Assembly: GCF_002848345.1 (NCBI RefSeq)
Contig: NZ_CP025429.1
Span: 558,001-622,000 of the forward strand
Reading direction: 5' to 3'
DNA length: 64,000 bases
Source: Chromobacterium sp. ATCC 53434
GTDB lineage: Bacteria; Pseudomonadota; Gammaproteobacteria; Burkholderiales; Chromobacteriaceae
Below, one piece after another: positions 26,369 to 35,209 of this stretch. The notes below the pieces were generated by a model. It ran no database searches, was not told the DNA's origin, and worked only from the letters and a program-made list of their open reading frames with translations. How positions within the stretch are numbered: position 1 is the first letter of the stretch; every line of letters begins with the position of its first letter. Made by a program: the position numbers and the translations under genes.

Positions 26369-27304
26369 ATGAAGTTCCACGACTATTACGAAACGCTGGG
26401 CATTGCGCGCACCGCCACGCAGGATGAGGTCAAGCAGGCATATCGCAAGCTGGCGCGGAAATTCCATCCGGACGTCAGCAAAGAGGCCGATGCGGAGACG
26501 CGATTCAAGGAACTCGGCGAGGCCTACGCGGTATTGAAGAACCCTGAGAGGCGCGTCGCCTATGATTTGATGGGCGGCGATCTGAAAAGCGGACAGGACT
26601 TCCAGCCGCCGCCTGACTGGGACAGCGGCTTCGAGTTTCATGGCCGCGATTTCGGCGGCGGCACGGCCGATCAGGACGATTTCTTCGAGTCCTTGTTTGG
26701 CCGGCGCGCGCGCGGCGGCGGGCACCGTCATGCCCATGGTGTCGGTCGGGATCATCACGCCAAAGTGCAGATTGATCTGGAAGATGCCTACCATGGCTGC
26801 CAACGTAGCGTGGAGTTGCGCATGCCGACCCAGACTGCCGACGGCCATGTGGTGCTGCAGACGCGCACCTTGTCGGTGGCCATCCCCAAAGGCATACGGG
26901 CGGGGCAACATCTGCGCCTAGCCGGGCAGGGAGGCGCGGCGCCCGGCGGCGGGCCGGCCGGCGACTTGTATCTGGAAATCGAATTCAAGCGCCATCGGCT
27001 GTTTCGTGTCGAAGGGAGCGATGTGTTCTTGGATCTGCCGGTGTCGCCGTGGGAGGCGGCGCTTGGCGCATCCGTAGAAGCGCCCACGCCTGATGGTCCG
27101 GTTCAGCTCAAGATACCGCCGGGATCCCAGGCCGGGAAACAATTGCGCCTGAAGGGGCGAGGCATTCCCGGCGCCGTGCCGGGCGATTTATATGTGGCGC
27201 TGACGATAGTCTTGCCACCGGTGGCGGGCGAGCGGGAGCGCGCTGCCTACCAGGCCATGGCTCATGCCTTTGACTTCAATCCGCGCAGCGCGTTGAAAGG
27301 ATAG
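26369..27304 (+). CDS. cbpA: curved DNA-binding protein / DnaJ-type cochaperone CbpA
   Basis: A 311-residue J-protein. The J domain is at residues 1-70 with the HPD motif (KFHPDVSKE). A Gly-rich linker follows (residues 95-130), then two DnaJ-type C-terminal beta domains (VQIDLEDAYHGCQRSVELR and VSPWEAALGASVEAPT). There is no zinc finger, as in CbpA rather than DnaJ. CbpA stimulates DnaK and binds curved DNA in stationary phase. The partner gene cbpM follows 5 bp downstream, as in E. coli. Confidence 0.93.
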   Translation: MKFHDYYETLGIARTATQDEVKQAYRKLARKFHPDVSKEADAETRFKELGEAYAVLKNPERRVAYDLMGGDLKSGQDFQPPPDWDSGFEFHGRDFGGGTADQDDFFESLFGRRARGGGHRHAHGVGRDHHAKVQIDLEDAYHGCQRSVELRMPTQTADGHVVLQTRTLSVAIPKGIRAGQHLRLAGQGGAAPGGGPAGDLYLEIEFKRHRLFRVEGSDVFLDLPVSPWEAALGASVEAPTPDGPVQLKIPPGSQAGKQLRLKGRGIPGAVPGDLYVALTIVLPPVAGERERAAYQAMAHAFDFNPRSALKG

Positions 27305-27309
27305 CCATC

Positions 27310-27627
27310 ATGAATCAGAACCAGCCGGCAGTGACTCAGGGCGTGGTGGTGGAGGAGCAACTGGAGCTGACGCTGCTTGAACTGTGCCAGGCCAGCCATG
27401 CCGAAGAGGCCTTTGTTATCCGCTGGGTACGGGAGGGCGCGCTGGAGCCGCAGGGCGAGTCGCCGCAGAATTGGCGTTTCCGTGGCGATGCCTTGCGGCG
27501 CGCGCGGGTGGCCTGGCGCTTGTCGTGCGATCTAGAGATCAATCCCTCTGGCGTGGCGCTGGTGCTGGATCTGCTGGACGAGCTGCAGGCCTTGCGGGCG
27601 CGTCTGGATCGGACTGGCAAGCACTAG
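27310..27627 (+). CDS. cbpM: CbpA modulator CbpM
   Basis: A 105-residue MerR-like helical protein that binds the J domain of CbpA and blocks its cochaperone and DNA-binding activities. Typical features are the N-terminal LTLLELCQASHAEEAFVIRW and the C-terminal helix SGVALVLDLLDELQALRARL. It is coupled to cbpA. Its TAG stop overlaps the convergent transporter remnant's stop within a CTAG (27624-27627). Confidence 0.9.
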   Translation: MNQNQPAVTQGVVVEEQLELTLLELCQASHAEEAFVIRWVREGALEPQGESPQNWRFRGDALRRARVAWRLSCDLEINPSGVALVLDLLDELQALRARLDRTGKH

Positions 27628-28466
27628 CCAGGCATCAGCATGCGCACCACCGCGGCCCCCATCACCAGCGTTGCGATCCAAACCAGAATGGTCATAGGCC
27701 GGCTGGCGGTGTATGCCCCCATCACCGATTTTTTGGAAACCAATATGATGATCACCACCATCAAAGGCACGGCGACGACACCGTTGATGACTGCGCTCCA
27801 AAACAGCGCCTTCATCGGGCTGATCGGCGAGTACTGGATGCCGAGCCCCAGCAGCATGCTGACGGCGATGATGCTGTAAAAACCGCGAGCGTCGCGCACC
27901 TTGCGCTCCAGCCCTTCTTTCCAGCCCATCACCTCCGAGGCCGCATACGCTCCCGCGCCGGCCAGGACCGGCACGCCGATCAGGCCGACCCCAATAATGC
28001 CCAAGGCAAACAACAGGTAGGCGGCATTGCCCGCCAGCGGGCGCAATGCGCTGGCGGCTTGCGCGGCAGTGGTGATGTCGGTGATGCCCGCGCTATGCAG
28101 CGTGACCGCGGTGGCCAGGATGATGAAGAAAGCGGTGATGTCCGAATAGAACATGCCGCTCCAGGTGTCCCAGCGTATGCGGCGCAACTCCGACGCCGCG
28201 ACGCGCTTATCCAAGATCAGCGCGCGGCTACCCTTGATGGCCAGCATGTCCTCGACTTCTTCCGATGCCTGCCAGAAAAACAGATAGGGGCTGATGGTGG
28301 TGCCAAATACGCCTACTACCACGGCGGCGGCATTGGCATTGGGCGTGAAGCGAGGCCAGACCGTACGCAGAGCGACTTCTGACCATGGCACATGCACGGT
28401 GAAAAGAACCGCGGTGTAGGCCAGCAGGGTGAGGGTCAGCCATTTGAGAAAGAACACATAGCGATG
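27624..28466 (-). pseudogene. Nramp-like divalent metal transporter, N-terminus lost
   Basis: The minus strand gives about 280 residues of an Nramp-like transporter, beginning in the middle of the protein ([20 protein letters not shown]) and ending normally at LMPG. Full members have about 410-440 residues, so the first membrane helices, including the DPGN-type metal site, are missing. The sixth-helix segment reads GVFGTTISPYLFFWQASEEV rather than the MPH of MntH, the form of the related non-MntH clade. The break coincides with an IS256 remnant at 28467. It is not expected to function. Confidence 0.85.
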
Positions 28467-28468
28467 AT

Positions 28469-29030
28469 AAGGGACGACACCAGACCCGCTGGACCGGATT
28501 CGACAACAAAGTCATCTCGCTTTACGCCCGGGGGATGACTGTTCGGGAAATTCAGGCCCATCTGGAAGAAATGTATGGCACAGAGGTCTCACCCAGCCTG
28601 ATCTCCTCCATCACGGATTCCGTCACCGAAGAGGTCAAAGCTTGGCAGGCTCGCCCTCTCGATTCGGTTTAGGTGAGTTTGAGGCCAAGTGGGATGATGA
28701 GTATTTGCCGATTGGTCAGTCCTGGCGGCGCAACTGGGCTCGGTTAACGCCATTCTTCGACTACCCGCCGGAGATCAGGAAAGTGATCTACACCACCAAT
28801 GCCATCGAGTCGGTGAATATGAGTCTGCGAAAGCTGACCAAGAATCGGGGCTCGTTCCCGAGTGATGAGGCGTTGCTGAAACTGTTCTATCTGGCGCTGA
28901 GGAACATCAGTCAGAAGTGGACCATGCCGATTCGGGATTGGAAGGCAGCGCTGACTCGCTTTACCATTCAGTTCGAGGAACGCATTCCACAGGCGTAACC
29001 CAAACCCCGTTTACACAAAAATTCGGACAG
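28469..29030 (+). pseudogene. IS256-family transposase remnant with internal deletion
   Basis: The first piece (28469-28671) reads [20 protein letters not shown] and [20 protein letters not shown], typical of the IS256 DNA-binding part. The second (about 28672-28998, other frame) reads EFEAKWDDEYLPIGQSWRRN to the C-terminus (TTNAIESVNMSLRKLT). The catalytic middle of roughly 130-150 residues is deleted and the N-terminus is absent. The downstream 30 bp (TTTACACAAAAATTCGGACA) look like the IS right end. Confidence 0.88.
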
Positions 29031-29180
29031 GCTTGATCGGAGCAAGCGGGCGGAGGACCGCGTTTTTTCCGCTGGTGGCTGATCAGACAGGTGGGCGCGC
29101 CGCGCCGCGGTGCTATGCTGGTCCCGCCGCAGATATTTGCGGCCAGGATTATCCGCCAACCCATCCAGGGAGCCTGCATC

Positions 29181-29510
29181 ATGTCGCCAGCCGAAGCCCG
29201 CAGCATCGTGGAAGCCCTTGCCAATGGAATCGACCCGCACAGCGGTCAGCCGCTGCCGCCGCACGCCGCGCTGAGCCGTCCCGAGGTGATCCAGGCGCTG
29301 TTTCTCGCCAGCCGGGCCTTGGAAGGGGCCGAGCGGTGCCTGCCGTCGGACAAGATCGGCCGCGGCTGGTCGGCGCCGGAAGAGGCGAGGCTGCTGCAGG
29401 CTTTCGACGCCGGCGTGGCCTTGAAGCAGATCGCTATCGCGCACGGGCGCAGCCGCGGCGCGATCGCCGCCAGGCTGTCGCGGCTGGGCCGGCTGGCCGA
29501 GGCGGCCTGA
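29181..29510 (+). CDS. small putative DNA-binding protein
   Basis: A 109-residue protein. The first half resembles a short regulatory segment with LANGIDPHSGQPLPP. The second half has a helical HTH-like region (LLQAFDAGVALKQIAIAHGR followed by SRGAIAARLSRLG), suggesting DNA binding. ATG 29181 is chosen because the conserved-looking part starts there. It is the first intact core gene right of the accessory region. The exact function is unknown. Confidence 0.7.
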   Translation: MSPAEARSIVEALANGIDPHSGQPLPPHAALSRPEVIQALFLASRALEGAERCLPSDKIGRGWSAPEEARLLQAFDAGVALKQIAIAHGRSRGAIAARLSRLGRLAEAA

Positions 29511-29522
29511 GGCCAGATTGAA

Positions 29523-29545
29523 AAACGGGGCCGTCGGCCCCGTTT
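29523..29545. terminator. bidirectional terminator
   Basis: AAACGGGGCC and GGCCCCGTTT form a perfect 10-bp stem around GTC, between the convergent small gene and mltA. Confidence 0.8.
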
Positions 29546-29563
29546 CCTTCGTCGGCAAAGCGC

Positions 29564-30820
29564 TTAAAGCGCGGACGCCGGCGTCACGCCCTTGGGCAGC
29601 AGCAACCACATGCTGCCCTGCTGCTTCATCCGGCCGGCGTACATGCCGGCCTCGGTGCCATAGCCCCAGAACAGATCGGCGCGCAGCGCGCCCTTGATCG
29701 CGCTGCCGGTGTCCTGGGCGTTGACCAGTCGCGTCAGCGGCTCGCTGGCGTTTGGCCAGGTGGTGGCCAGGTAGATCGGCGCGCCGAGCGGGATGTAGCG
29801 CGGGTCTACCGCGATGCTGTAGCCGCCGGTCAGCGGCACGCCCAGCGCGCCTATCGGTCCGCCGTCGTCGCCGGACAGCGGCTTGAAGAAGATGTAGCTG
29901 GGGTTGGCGGCCAACAGTTCGTCGCGGCGCTGCGGATTCTTCGCCAGCCAGTCCTTGATCCCCTGCATCGACGCGTCGCCGAGCGTCATCTCGCCGCGGT
30001 CGACCAGCCATTTGCCTATCGACTGATACGGATAGCCGTTCTGGTCGGCGAAGCCGACGTGCAGGAAGCTGCCGTCGTCCAGCTGGATGCGGCCCGAGCC
30101 CTGAACCTGCAGGAAGAACAGCTCGACGGCGTCCTCTACCCAGGCGATCACCGGCGCGCTGCCGGCGATGCCGCCCTGGTTGATCTGGCCGCGGTTGAAA
30201 TAGGGCAGCAGCCGCGAGCCGGACAGCCGGCCTTTCAGCCGGATGCCGCGGGGATCGTTGGGGAAGTCGGCCGGATTGAGCTCGATGTCGCCGCCGGCCG
30301 CCAGCGCCAGCCGGCCCGGCGCCACCTGCCTGGCGCGCAGCGCGCCGCGACCGCGCTGGCTCATCGGCACATCGACGCTGACCAGGTCGCGCGGCACGCC
30401 GTACACCGGCCACGGCGTGCGTTCGGAACGGCTGCGGCTGCCGTTCAGCAACGGTTCGTAATAACCGGTGATCAGACCGCTGTCGCGGCCGCCGTCGCGC
30501 AGCTTCCAGGCGGTGAAGCGATTTTCGAAGAAACGGCGCACGGCGTCGGCGTCGTTGGCGGCGAGGACGCCGGCTTCGCGGCAGACGCCGTTCCAGGCCG
30601 GCTTCTTCTGCAGCGCGCGACAGCTCTGGCGCAGGCCCTGCAACGAATCGCCGAGCGCCTGGCCGTTCCAGGCCGGCAGCGCGGCGGGGCTGGCGCTGTC
30701 GGCGCCGGAGAACGAGGGGCGGGATGGCGAAGGGCCGGTCGGCGGCGTGGTGGTGCAGCCGGCCAGCGCCAGCAGGGCCAGCCATGGCAGCCAGCCTGTC
30801 TTCAGTGATTTCAGCTTCAT
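29564..30820 (-). CDS. mltA: membrane-bound lytic murein transglycosylase A
   Basis: A 418-residue outer-membrane lipoprotein that cleaves peptidoglycan to anhydromuropeptides. It has a lipoprotein signal peptide with lipobox LALAGC (Cys about residue 22), a Ser/Pro-rich linker, then the MltA domain (GLITGYYEPLLNGSR, RYIPLGAPIYLATTW) and a 3D domain whose NAQDTGSAIKGALRADLFWG carries the catalytic Asp. The length is slightly above E. coli MltA. It is flanked by terminators, so it is probably monocistronic. Confidence 0.95.
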   Translation of the reverse strand: MKLKSLKTGWLPWLALLALAGCTTTPPTGPSPSRPSFSGADSASPAALPAWNGQALGDSLQGLRQSCRALQKKPAWNGVCREAGVLAANDADAVRRFFENRFTAWKLRDGGRDSGLITGYYEPLLNGSRSRSERTPWPVYGVPRDLVSVDVPMSQRGRGALRARQVAPGRLALAAGGDIELNPADFPNDPRGIRLKGRLSGSRLLPYFNRGQINQGGIAGSAPVIAWVEDAVELFFLQVQGSGRIQLDDGSFLHVGFADQNGYPYQSIGKWLVDRGEMTLGDASMQGIKDWLAKNPQRRDELLAANPSYIFFKPLSGDDGGPIGALGVPLTGGYSIAVDPRYIPLGAPIYLATTWPNASEPLTRLVNAQDTGSAIKGALRADLFWGYGTEAGMYAGRMKQQGSMWLLLPKGVTPASAL

Positions 30821-31009
30821 GCTTTACGGCCGGATGGCCTTTCTTTGACGGTGGCTCGGATTGTAACCCGCCAAGCGTCGAGACGGCGGCGTGGCGGACG
30901 GCTACAGTGTGATGTCATGGAGCTGCAACAAAACGGAAAAGTTTCCTAGTTAACATGACTCTGTTCCGTGTATGGCATCGGGCCTAGAGCGAGAAATCTG
31001 GAGAAAACG

Positions 31010-31330
31010 ATGAAACGAGTTGCAGGGCAAACCTTGTTGCTGGCCGCGCTGGCCCTTTCCGGCGGCTTCGCCGCCCAAGCCCACGCTGATGGCCAGGTGG
31101 CCCAGAGCGTCGCCGCCCCGACCGACGCCGAGCTGGCTGCCGGCGTCAAGCAGGCGCTGGACGCCGATCCGGAGCTGAAGGCATTGAATCTGCAGGTCAG
31201 CAGCGCCAAAGGCGAGGTGACGATAGCGGGCGAGATGACCGAGGACCAACAGATGTTCAAGGCCGGTCAGATCGCCGAGAAGGTGCCGGGCGTCAAGTTC
31301 GTCATCAACAAGATGGAACAGAAGGGCTGA
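31010..31330 (+). CDS. periplasmic BON-domain protein
   Basis: A 106-residue protein with a signal peptide (LLLAALALSGGFAAQAHA, residues 8-26) and a single BON domain (LKALNLQVSSAKGEVTIAGE to VPGVKFVINKME). GGAG lies 7 bases before ATG 31010. This copy sits in core DNA, not in the stress island, and is G/C-rich like its neighbours. BON domains bind phospholipid; the precise role is unknown. Confidence 0.85.
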   Translation: MKRVAGQTLLLAALALSGGFAAQAHADGQVAQSVAAPTDAELAAGVKQALDADPELKALNLQVSSAKGEVTIAGEMTEDQQMFKAGQIAEKVPGVKFVINKMEQKG

Positions 31331-31359
31331 TCATCCGCTTCGGGTGACGGAATGTGCGA

Positions 31360-31382
31360 AAAGCCGGGCCTTGCCCGGCTTT
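31360..31382. terminator. bidirectional terminator between BON gene and lysA
   Basis: AAAGCCGGGC and GCCCGGCTTT pair around a 3-base loop, between convergent genes. Confidence 0.8.
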
Positions 31383-31395
31383 GTCGCGTCTGGCG

Positions 31396-32622
31396 TCAGC
31401 TTTCCAGCGCCAGCAGTTCGGCCATGGTCTGGCGGCGGCGGATCAGCCGGGTGGCGCCGCCGTCTATCAGCACTTCCGCCAGCAGCGGCCGGCTGTTGTA
31501 GTTCGACGACATCGTCGCGCCATAGGCGCCGGCGTTGTGGAAGACCATCAGGTCGCCGATTTGCGCCGGCGGCAGCGGCCTCGTCTCCACGGTGCCGCCT
31601 TCGCGCTGGGTGAACACGTCGCCGGATTCGCACAGCGGGCCAGCCACCACGGTGTCGATTTGGCCCGCCTTCGCGCCGCCGTCGGCGTCCAGCAGCGTGA
31701 TGTGGTGGTAGCTGCCGTACAGCGACGGCCGCATCAGGTCGTTGAAGCCGGCGTCCACCAGCACGAAGTGGCGGCGCCCCATGTCCTTGACCGCGCGGAC
31801 CTCGGCCAGCAGCGCGCCGGCCTCGGCCACCAGGAAGCGGCCCGGCTCGATCTCCAGCCGCACCGGATGGCCCAGCTTGTCGGCGATGCGCCGTCTGGCC
31901 GCGTCCCACAGCTGGAAGTAGTGATCGGTGTCGATGCGGGCGTCGCCGTCGCGGTAGGGGACGGACAGGCCGCCGCCGGCGGAGATCGCCTCCAGGTCGC
32001 AGCCCAGCGCCGCCACGGTGTCGACCATCGCGCCGCAGACCCGCTCCAGGTGGCCGTAGTCGACGCCGGAGCCGATGTGCATGTGCACGCCGACCAGCCG
32101 CAGGCCGTGCCGCCGCACCGCGGCCAGCGCCTCGGCGAGTTCGCCGTGCCAGATGCCGTGCTTGCTGTTCTCGCCGCCGGTATTGGTCTTCTGGCTGTGT
32201 CCGTGGCCGAAGCCGGGATTGATGCGCAGCCAGACCGGATGGCCGGGCGCGACCTCGCCCAGCTGATGCAGCATGTCGATGGAGCCGGCGTTGACCGGAA
32301 TGCGCTCGGCGACGACCTTGGCCAGCGTCGGGCGGTCCAGCAGGTCGGCGGTGAAGACGATGTCGGCCTGTTCGCCGCCGCGGTAGCCGGCGGCCAGCGC
32401 CCGCTCGATCTCGCCGAGCGACACCGCGTCCACCTTGACGCCCTGTTCGCGCATCAGCCGCAGGATGTGGGTGTTGGAGTTGGCCTTCTGCGCGTAGCGT
32501 ATGGTGTCGAACGCCTTCAGCTCGGCGATGCGTTCGCGGATGGTGTCGGCGTGGTAGACCCACAGCGGCGCGCCGTACTGGCGGGCGATGCTGGCGAGCT
32601 GGCGGCTGTCGAAGGCGTGCAT
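31396..32622 (-). CDS. lysA: diaminopimelate decarboxylase
   Basis: A 408-residue PLP enzyme making lysine from meso-diaminopimelate. The PLP lysine lies in TIRYAQKANSN (about residue 43). Other family motifs are HIGSGVDYGHL, ISAGGGLSVPY, EPGRFLVAEAGALL and GPLCESGDVF. The barrel and beta-domain order is normal. It is divergent from a LysR-type gene 119 bp away, the same arrangement as lysA-lysR of E. coli, so lysine-responsive activation by that regulator is likely. Confidence 0.94.
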   Translation of the reverse strand: MHAFDSRQLASIARQYGAPLWVYHADTIRERIAELKAFDTIRYAQKANSNTHILRLMREQGVKVDAVSLGEIERALAAGYRGGEQADIVFTADLLDRPTLAKVVAERIPVNAGSIDMLHQLGEVAPGHPVWLRINPGFGHGHSQKTNTGGENSKHGIWHGELAEALAAVRRHGLRLVGVHMHIGSGVDYGHLERVCGAMVDTVAALGCDLEAISAGGGLSVPYRDGDARIDTDHYFQLWDAARRRIADKLGHPVRLEIEPGRFLVAEAGALLAEVRAVKDMGRRHFVLVDAGFNDLMRPSLYGSYHHITLLDADGGAKAGQIDTVVAGPLCESGDVFTQREGGTVETRPLPPAQIGDLMVFHNAGAYGATMSSNYNSRPLLAEVLIDGGATRLIRRRQTMAELLALES

Positions 32623-32741
32623 GGCGGTGTTTCCGTTTCAGAAGTCCTCCATCATGGTCCAGTCAGGTACAAAAATAAAATAGCAATTTGTCGGTATGGC
32701 TTTCATTTATGATATGGATTTGCCATCGAGGGCGGTCGGCC

Positions 32742-33659
32742 ATGTCCATCAATCTGCGCCATGTCGAGGTGTTCCGGGCGGTGATGACCACCGGCAGCGT
32801 CAGCGGCGCCGCGAGGCTGCTGCATACCTCGCAGCCGACGGTCAGCCGGGAGCTGGCGCGCTGCGAGCAGCTGCTGGACCTTGTCCTGTTCGAGCGGGGC
32901 CGCGGCCGTCTGCGGCCGACCCAGCAGGCCCTGCTGTTGTTCGCCGAGGTGGAGCGCAGCTTCGTCGGCTTGCAGCGCATCGCCGGCAGCGCGGCGGCGA
33001 TACGCCAGTTCGCCGGCGGCCAGCTGTCCATCGCCTGCCTGCCGGTGTTCGCCCAGGCTCTGCTGCCGTTGGCCTGCGCCGATTTCATCGCCGCCTTCCC
33101 CGATGTCGGCGTCGACATCAGTCCGCAGGAGTCGCCGTGGCTGGAGGAGTGGCTGGCGGCGCAACGCTGCGACCTGGGGCTGAGCGAGCAGCAACAGGCG
33201 CCGGCCGGCTGTCTGGCGACGCCGCTGTGGCAGGGGGACGAGTTGTGCGTGCTGCCGGCCGGCCATCCGCTGGCGGGCAAGTCCAGGCTGGAGGCGCGCG
33301 ATTTCGCCGGCCTGTCCTTCATCAGCCTGGCCGCCAGCGACAGCTATCGCCAGCAGGTGGACGCCTGGTTTGCCGGCGCCGGCGTGTCGCGCCGGCTGCA
33401 GCTGGCCAGCCAGCACGCGGCCTCGGTTTGCGCGATGGTCAGGCTGGGCCTGGGCGTCGCCATCGTCAATCCGCTGACCGCATTGGCAGAGAGCGATCGG
33501 GGCCTGGTGGCGCGGCCGCTGGCGGTGTCGATACCGTTTCGCGTGCAGCTGGTGCTGCCGCAATTCCGGCCGGCCTCGCCGCTGCCGCAGCGCTTTGCAG
33601 AGGCGCTGGAGCGGCAGGTGGCGGGACTGGACGCGCGGCTGGCGGCCTTGTCCACCTAG
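32742..33659 (+). CDS. lysR: LysR-type regulator, probable lysA activator
   Basis: A 305-residue LysR-family protein. The winged HTH is at residues 1-60 (LRHVEVFRAVMTTGSVSGAA, TSQPTVSRELARCEQLL), followed by a periplasmic-binding-protein-like effector domain. ATG 32742 gives the usual N-terminus. Divergent orientation from lysA supports the LysR assignment; the AT-rich gap 32623-32741 must hold both promoters and the regulator's site, but I could not fix the operator from sequence. Confidence 0.85.
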   Translation: MSINLRHVEVFRAVMTTGSVSGAARLLHTSQPTVSRELARCEQLLDLVLFERGRGRLRPTQQALLLFAEVERSFVGLQRIAGSAAAIRQFAGGQLSIACLPVFAQALLPLACADFIAAFPDVGVDISPQESPWLEEWLAAQRCDLGLSEQQQAPAGCLATPLWQGDELCVLPAGHPLAGKSRLEARDFAGLSFISLAASDSYRQQVDAWFAGAGVSRRLQLASQHAASVCAMVRLGLGVAIVNPLTALAESDRGLVARPLAVSIPFRVQLVLPQFRPASPLPQRFAEALERQVAGLDARLAALST

Positions 33660-33725
33660 CCCTGGAACGCCAAAGCCCACGCCCTGCTGCGCGCCGCACT
33701 GCTTGAAAAAGATGTTGAACGGACG

Positions 33726-34694
33726 CTAAGGCTTCAGCGTGGCCCAGGACTTGGGATTGTCGGATGCCGCCGGCGGGCCGTTCGGGCAGTCGGACGCGAA
33801 CAGACAGCACCATTGCGGCTTGACCGGACACATCTGCGCCACCTGGTCCCAGGTTCGGGCCGGATCCGGCCGCTCGGCACGGAAGTTGTCGTAGTTCTGG
33901 CTGACGATGGGCGCGTTCGGCTCCGGGCTGGGATCGCCGGAGAAGTAGAACGATTGCGGGTGGCGGTACGGCGGGACGCCGGGCTGGCCGGCGTCCCGCG
34001 TCGCTTTCTTGTTGAAGGCGTAGCCGAACAGGATGTTCTGCGGGCCGACCAGCCGCGAATAGGCTTGCAGGCTGTTGTCCAGATGGCTGCTTTCCGCCTT
34101 GTTGTACGGCAGGTGGCGGATGAAGTCCTGCCGCGGCGGATGGTTGTTCAGCGAGAACTGGCAGCACTGCGGCATGCCGGGCAGGCGGTCGTCGTAGGTC
34201 AGGAAATAGGCTTTGTTGCCCAGCGAGACGAAGCTGCAGCTGTAATGGTTGCTGCCGGGGAATATCGGCAGGCAGCGCTTGTCGTAATGCTCCATCATCG
34301 CGCCGCTGCCGTCGCCGTCGGGCGGAACGTAGCTGGCGTCGTAGTAGCTGGCGCCGTGGGACACCTCGTAGTCGTCCGGCGTCAGGCCCTTCGGCGGCGA
34401 GGCGTACGGCGGCGGATATTTGTCGTAGCCGCTGAATACCCGGTACATGGTCCATTCGCTGACCCACCACTTGGGGTAGCGCGGGTTGCTGGGTTGGCCG
34501 GACTGGCGCGGGTAGCTGCAGTTGAACGGCGGCAGACAGCCCTTGTCGTTGTGTACGCCGCCGGTGTAGTAGGTGTGGCGCAGACGGGCCGCCAGTTCCT
34601 GCCAGGGCAGCGGCGGGGTGGCGAGAGGCTCGGCCGCCGCGGCGTACAGCGGCAGCAACAGCAGCAGCGGGGCCAGACGGTGCGATATCGACAT
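33726..34694 (-). CDS. secreted Tyr/Pro/Cys-rich protein of unknown function
   Basis: A 322-residue exported protein with a clear signal peptide (LAPLLLLLPLYAAAAEP). The mature part is unusually rich in Tyr, Pro, Asn and Cys, with paired or near cysteines (CLPPFNC, QCCQF, WCCLF) that could form disulfides. Stretches such as YPKWWVSEWTMYRVFSGYDK and SHGASYYDASYVPPDGDGSG look conserved and globular. I do not recognise a family. It stands alone between lysR and an AT-rich 515-bp gap. Confidence 0.75.
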   Translation of the reverse strand: MSISHRLAPLLLLLPLYAAAAEPLATPPLPWQELAARLRHTYYTGGVHNDKGCLPPFNCSYPRQSGQPSNPRYPKWWVSEWTMYRVFSGYDKYPPPYASPPKGLTPDDYEVSHGASYYDASYVPPDGDGSGAMMEHYDKRCLPIFPGSNHYSCSFVSLGNKAYFLTYDDRLPGMPQCCQFSLNNHPPRQDFIRHLPYNKAESSHLDNSLQAYSRLVGPQNILFGYAFNKKATRDAGQPGVPPYRHPQSFYFSGDPSPEPNAPIVSQNYDNFRAERPDPARTWDQVAQMCPVKPQWCCLFASDCPNGPPAASDNPKSWATLKP

Positions 34695-35209
34695 GGGGGT
34701 TTCCTCCGACGGGTGGCGATATTGCAGGGATAGCCGGCCGGCCGCGTGGAGGAACCTGTCCTTTGTATATGTTTTTTAAGATTAATCTTGCTGAGCTGTC
34801 GATTTCACGATAGGCGACGGCATTTTGCAATGATGTTGCAAATATTAACAATTATGAAAATTAAAATTTCATTATTTAGCCGGCATGACGGTTTGACACG
34901 CGACGAAGCGGCCGCAGCCGTGGATTCGTGTCATCTCGTTTGACATATTTTGCCATCGGCGAGGCATGTCCGATTGACAGCGATGGCGGCTTGCTTCATC
35001 AATAGTCCCTGAATGCTATCTTTATGCCGGCAAGTCGAATTTATTTGGCATTTTCAGTAGATGGCAGAAATTTAGCCCAACTTTCAGTAGTGCCCACTGT
35101 CTGTCTCACCCTGCGTGACCGGCGTTGGCCGGCGCCGGGAGCGTCGTTGTCATCCGCCGGCGGGAGATCGTCCCGGAGGCGGCAGTTCCAGCATGACAAG
35201 GAACCGATT
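34695..35209. other. AT-rich intergenic region with palindromes
   Basis: No gene is seen in 515 bp between two divergent genes. It contains AAGATTAATCTT, a perfect 12-bp palindrome near 34780-34792, the dyad TTGCAATGATGTTGCAA near 34825, and an inverted pair TGACACG / CGTGTCA (near 34895 and 34928). These are candidate regulatory sites for the secreted-protein and peptide-transporter genes. Confidence 0.5.
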
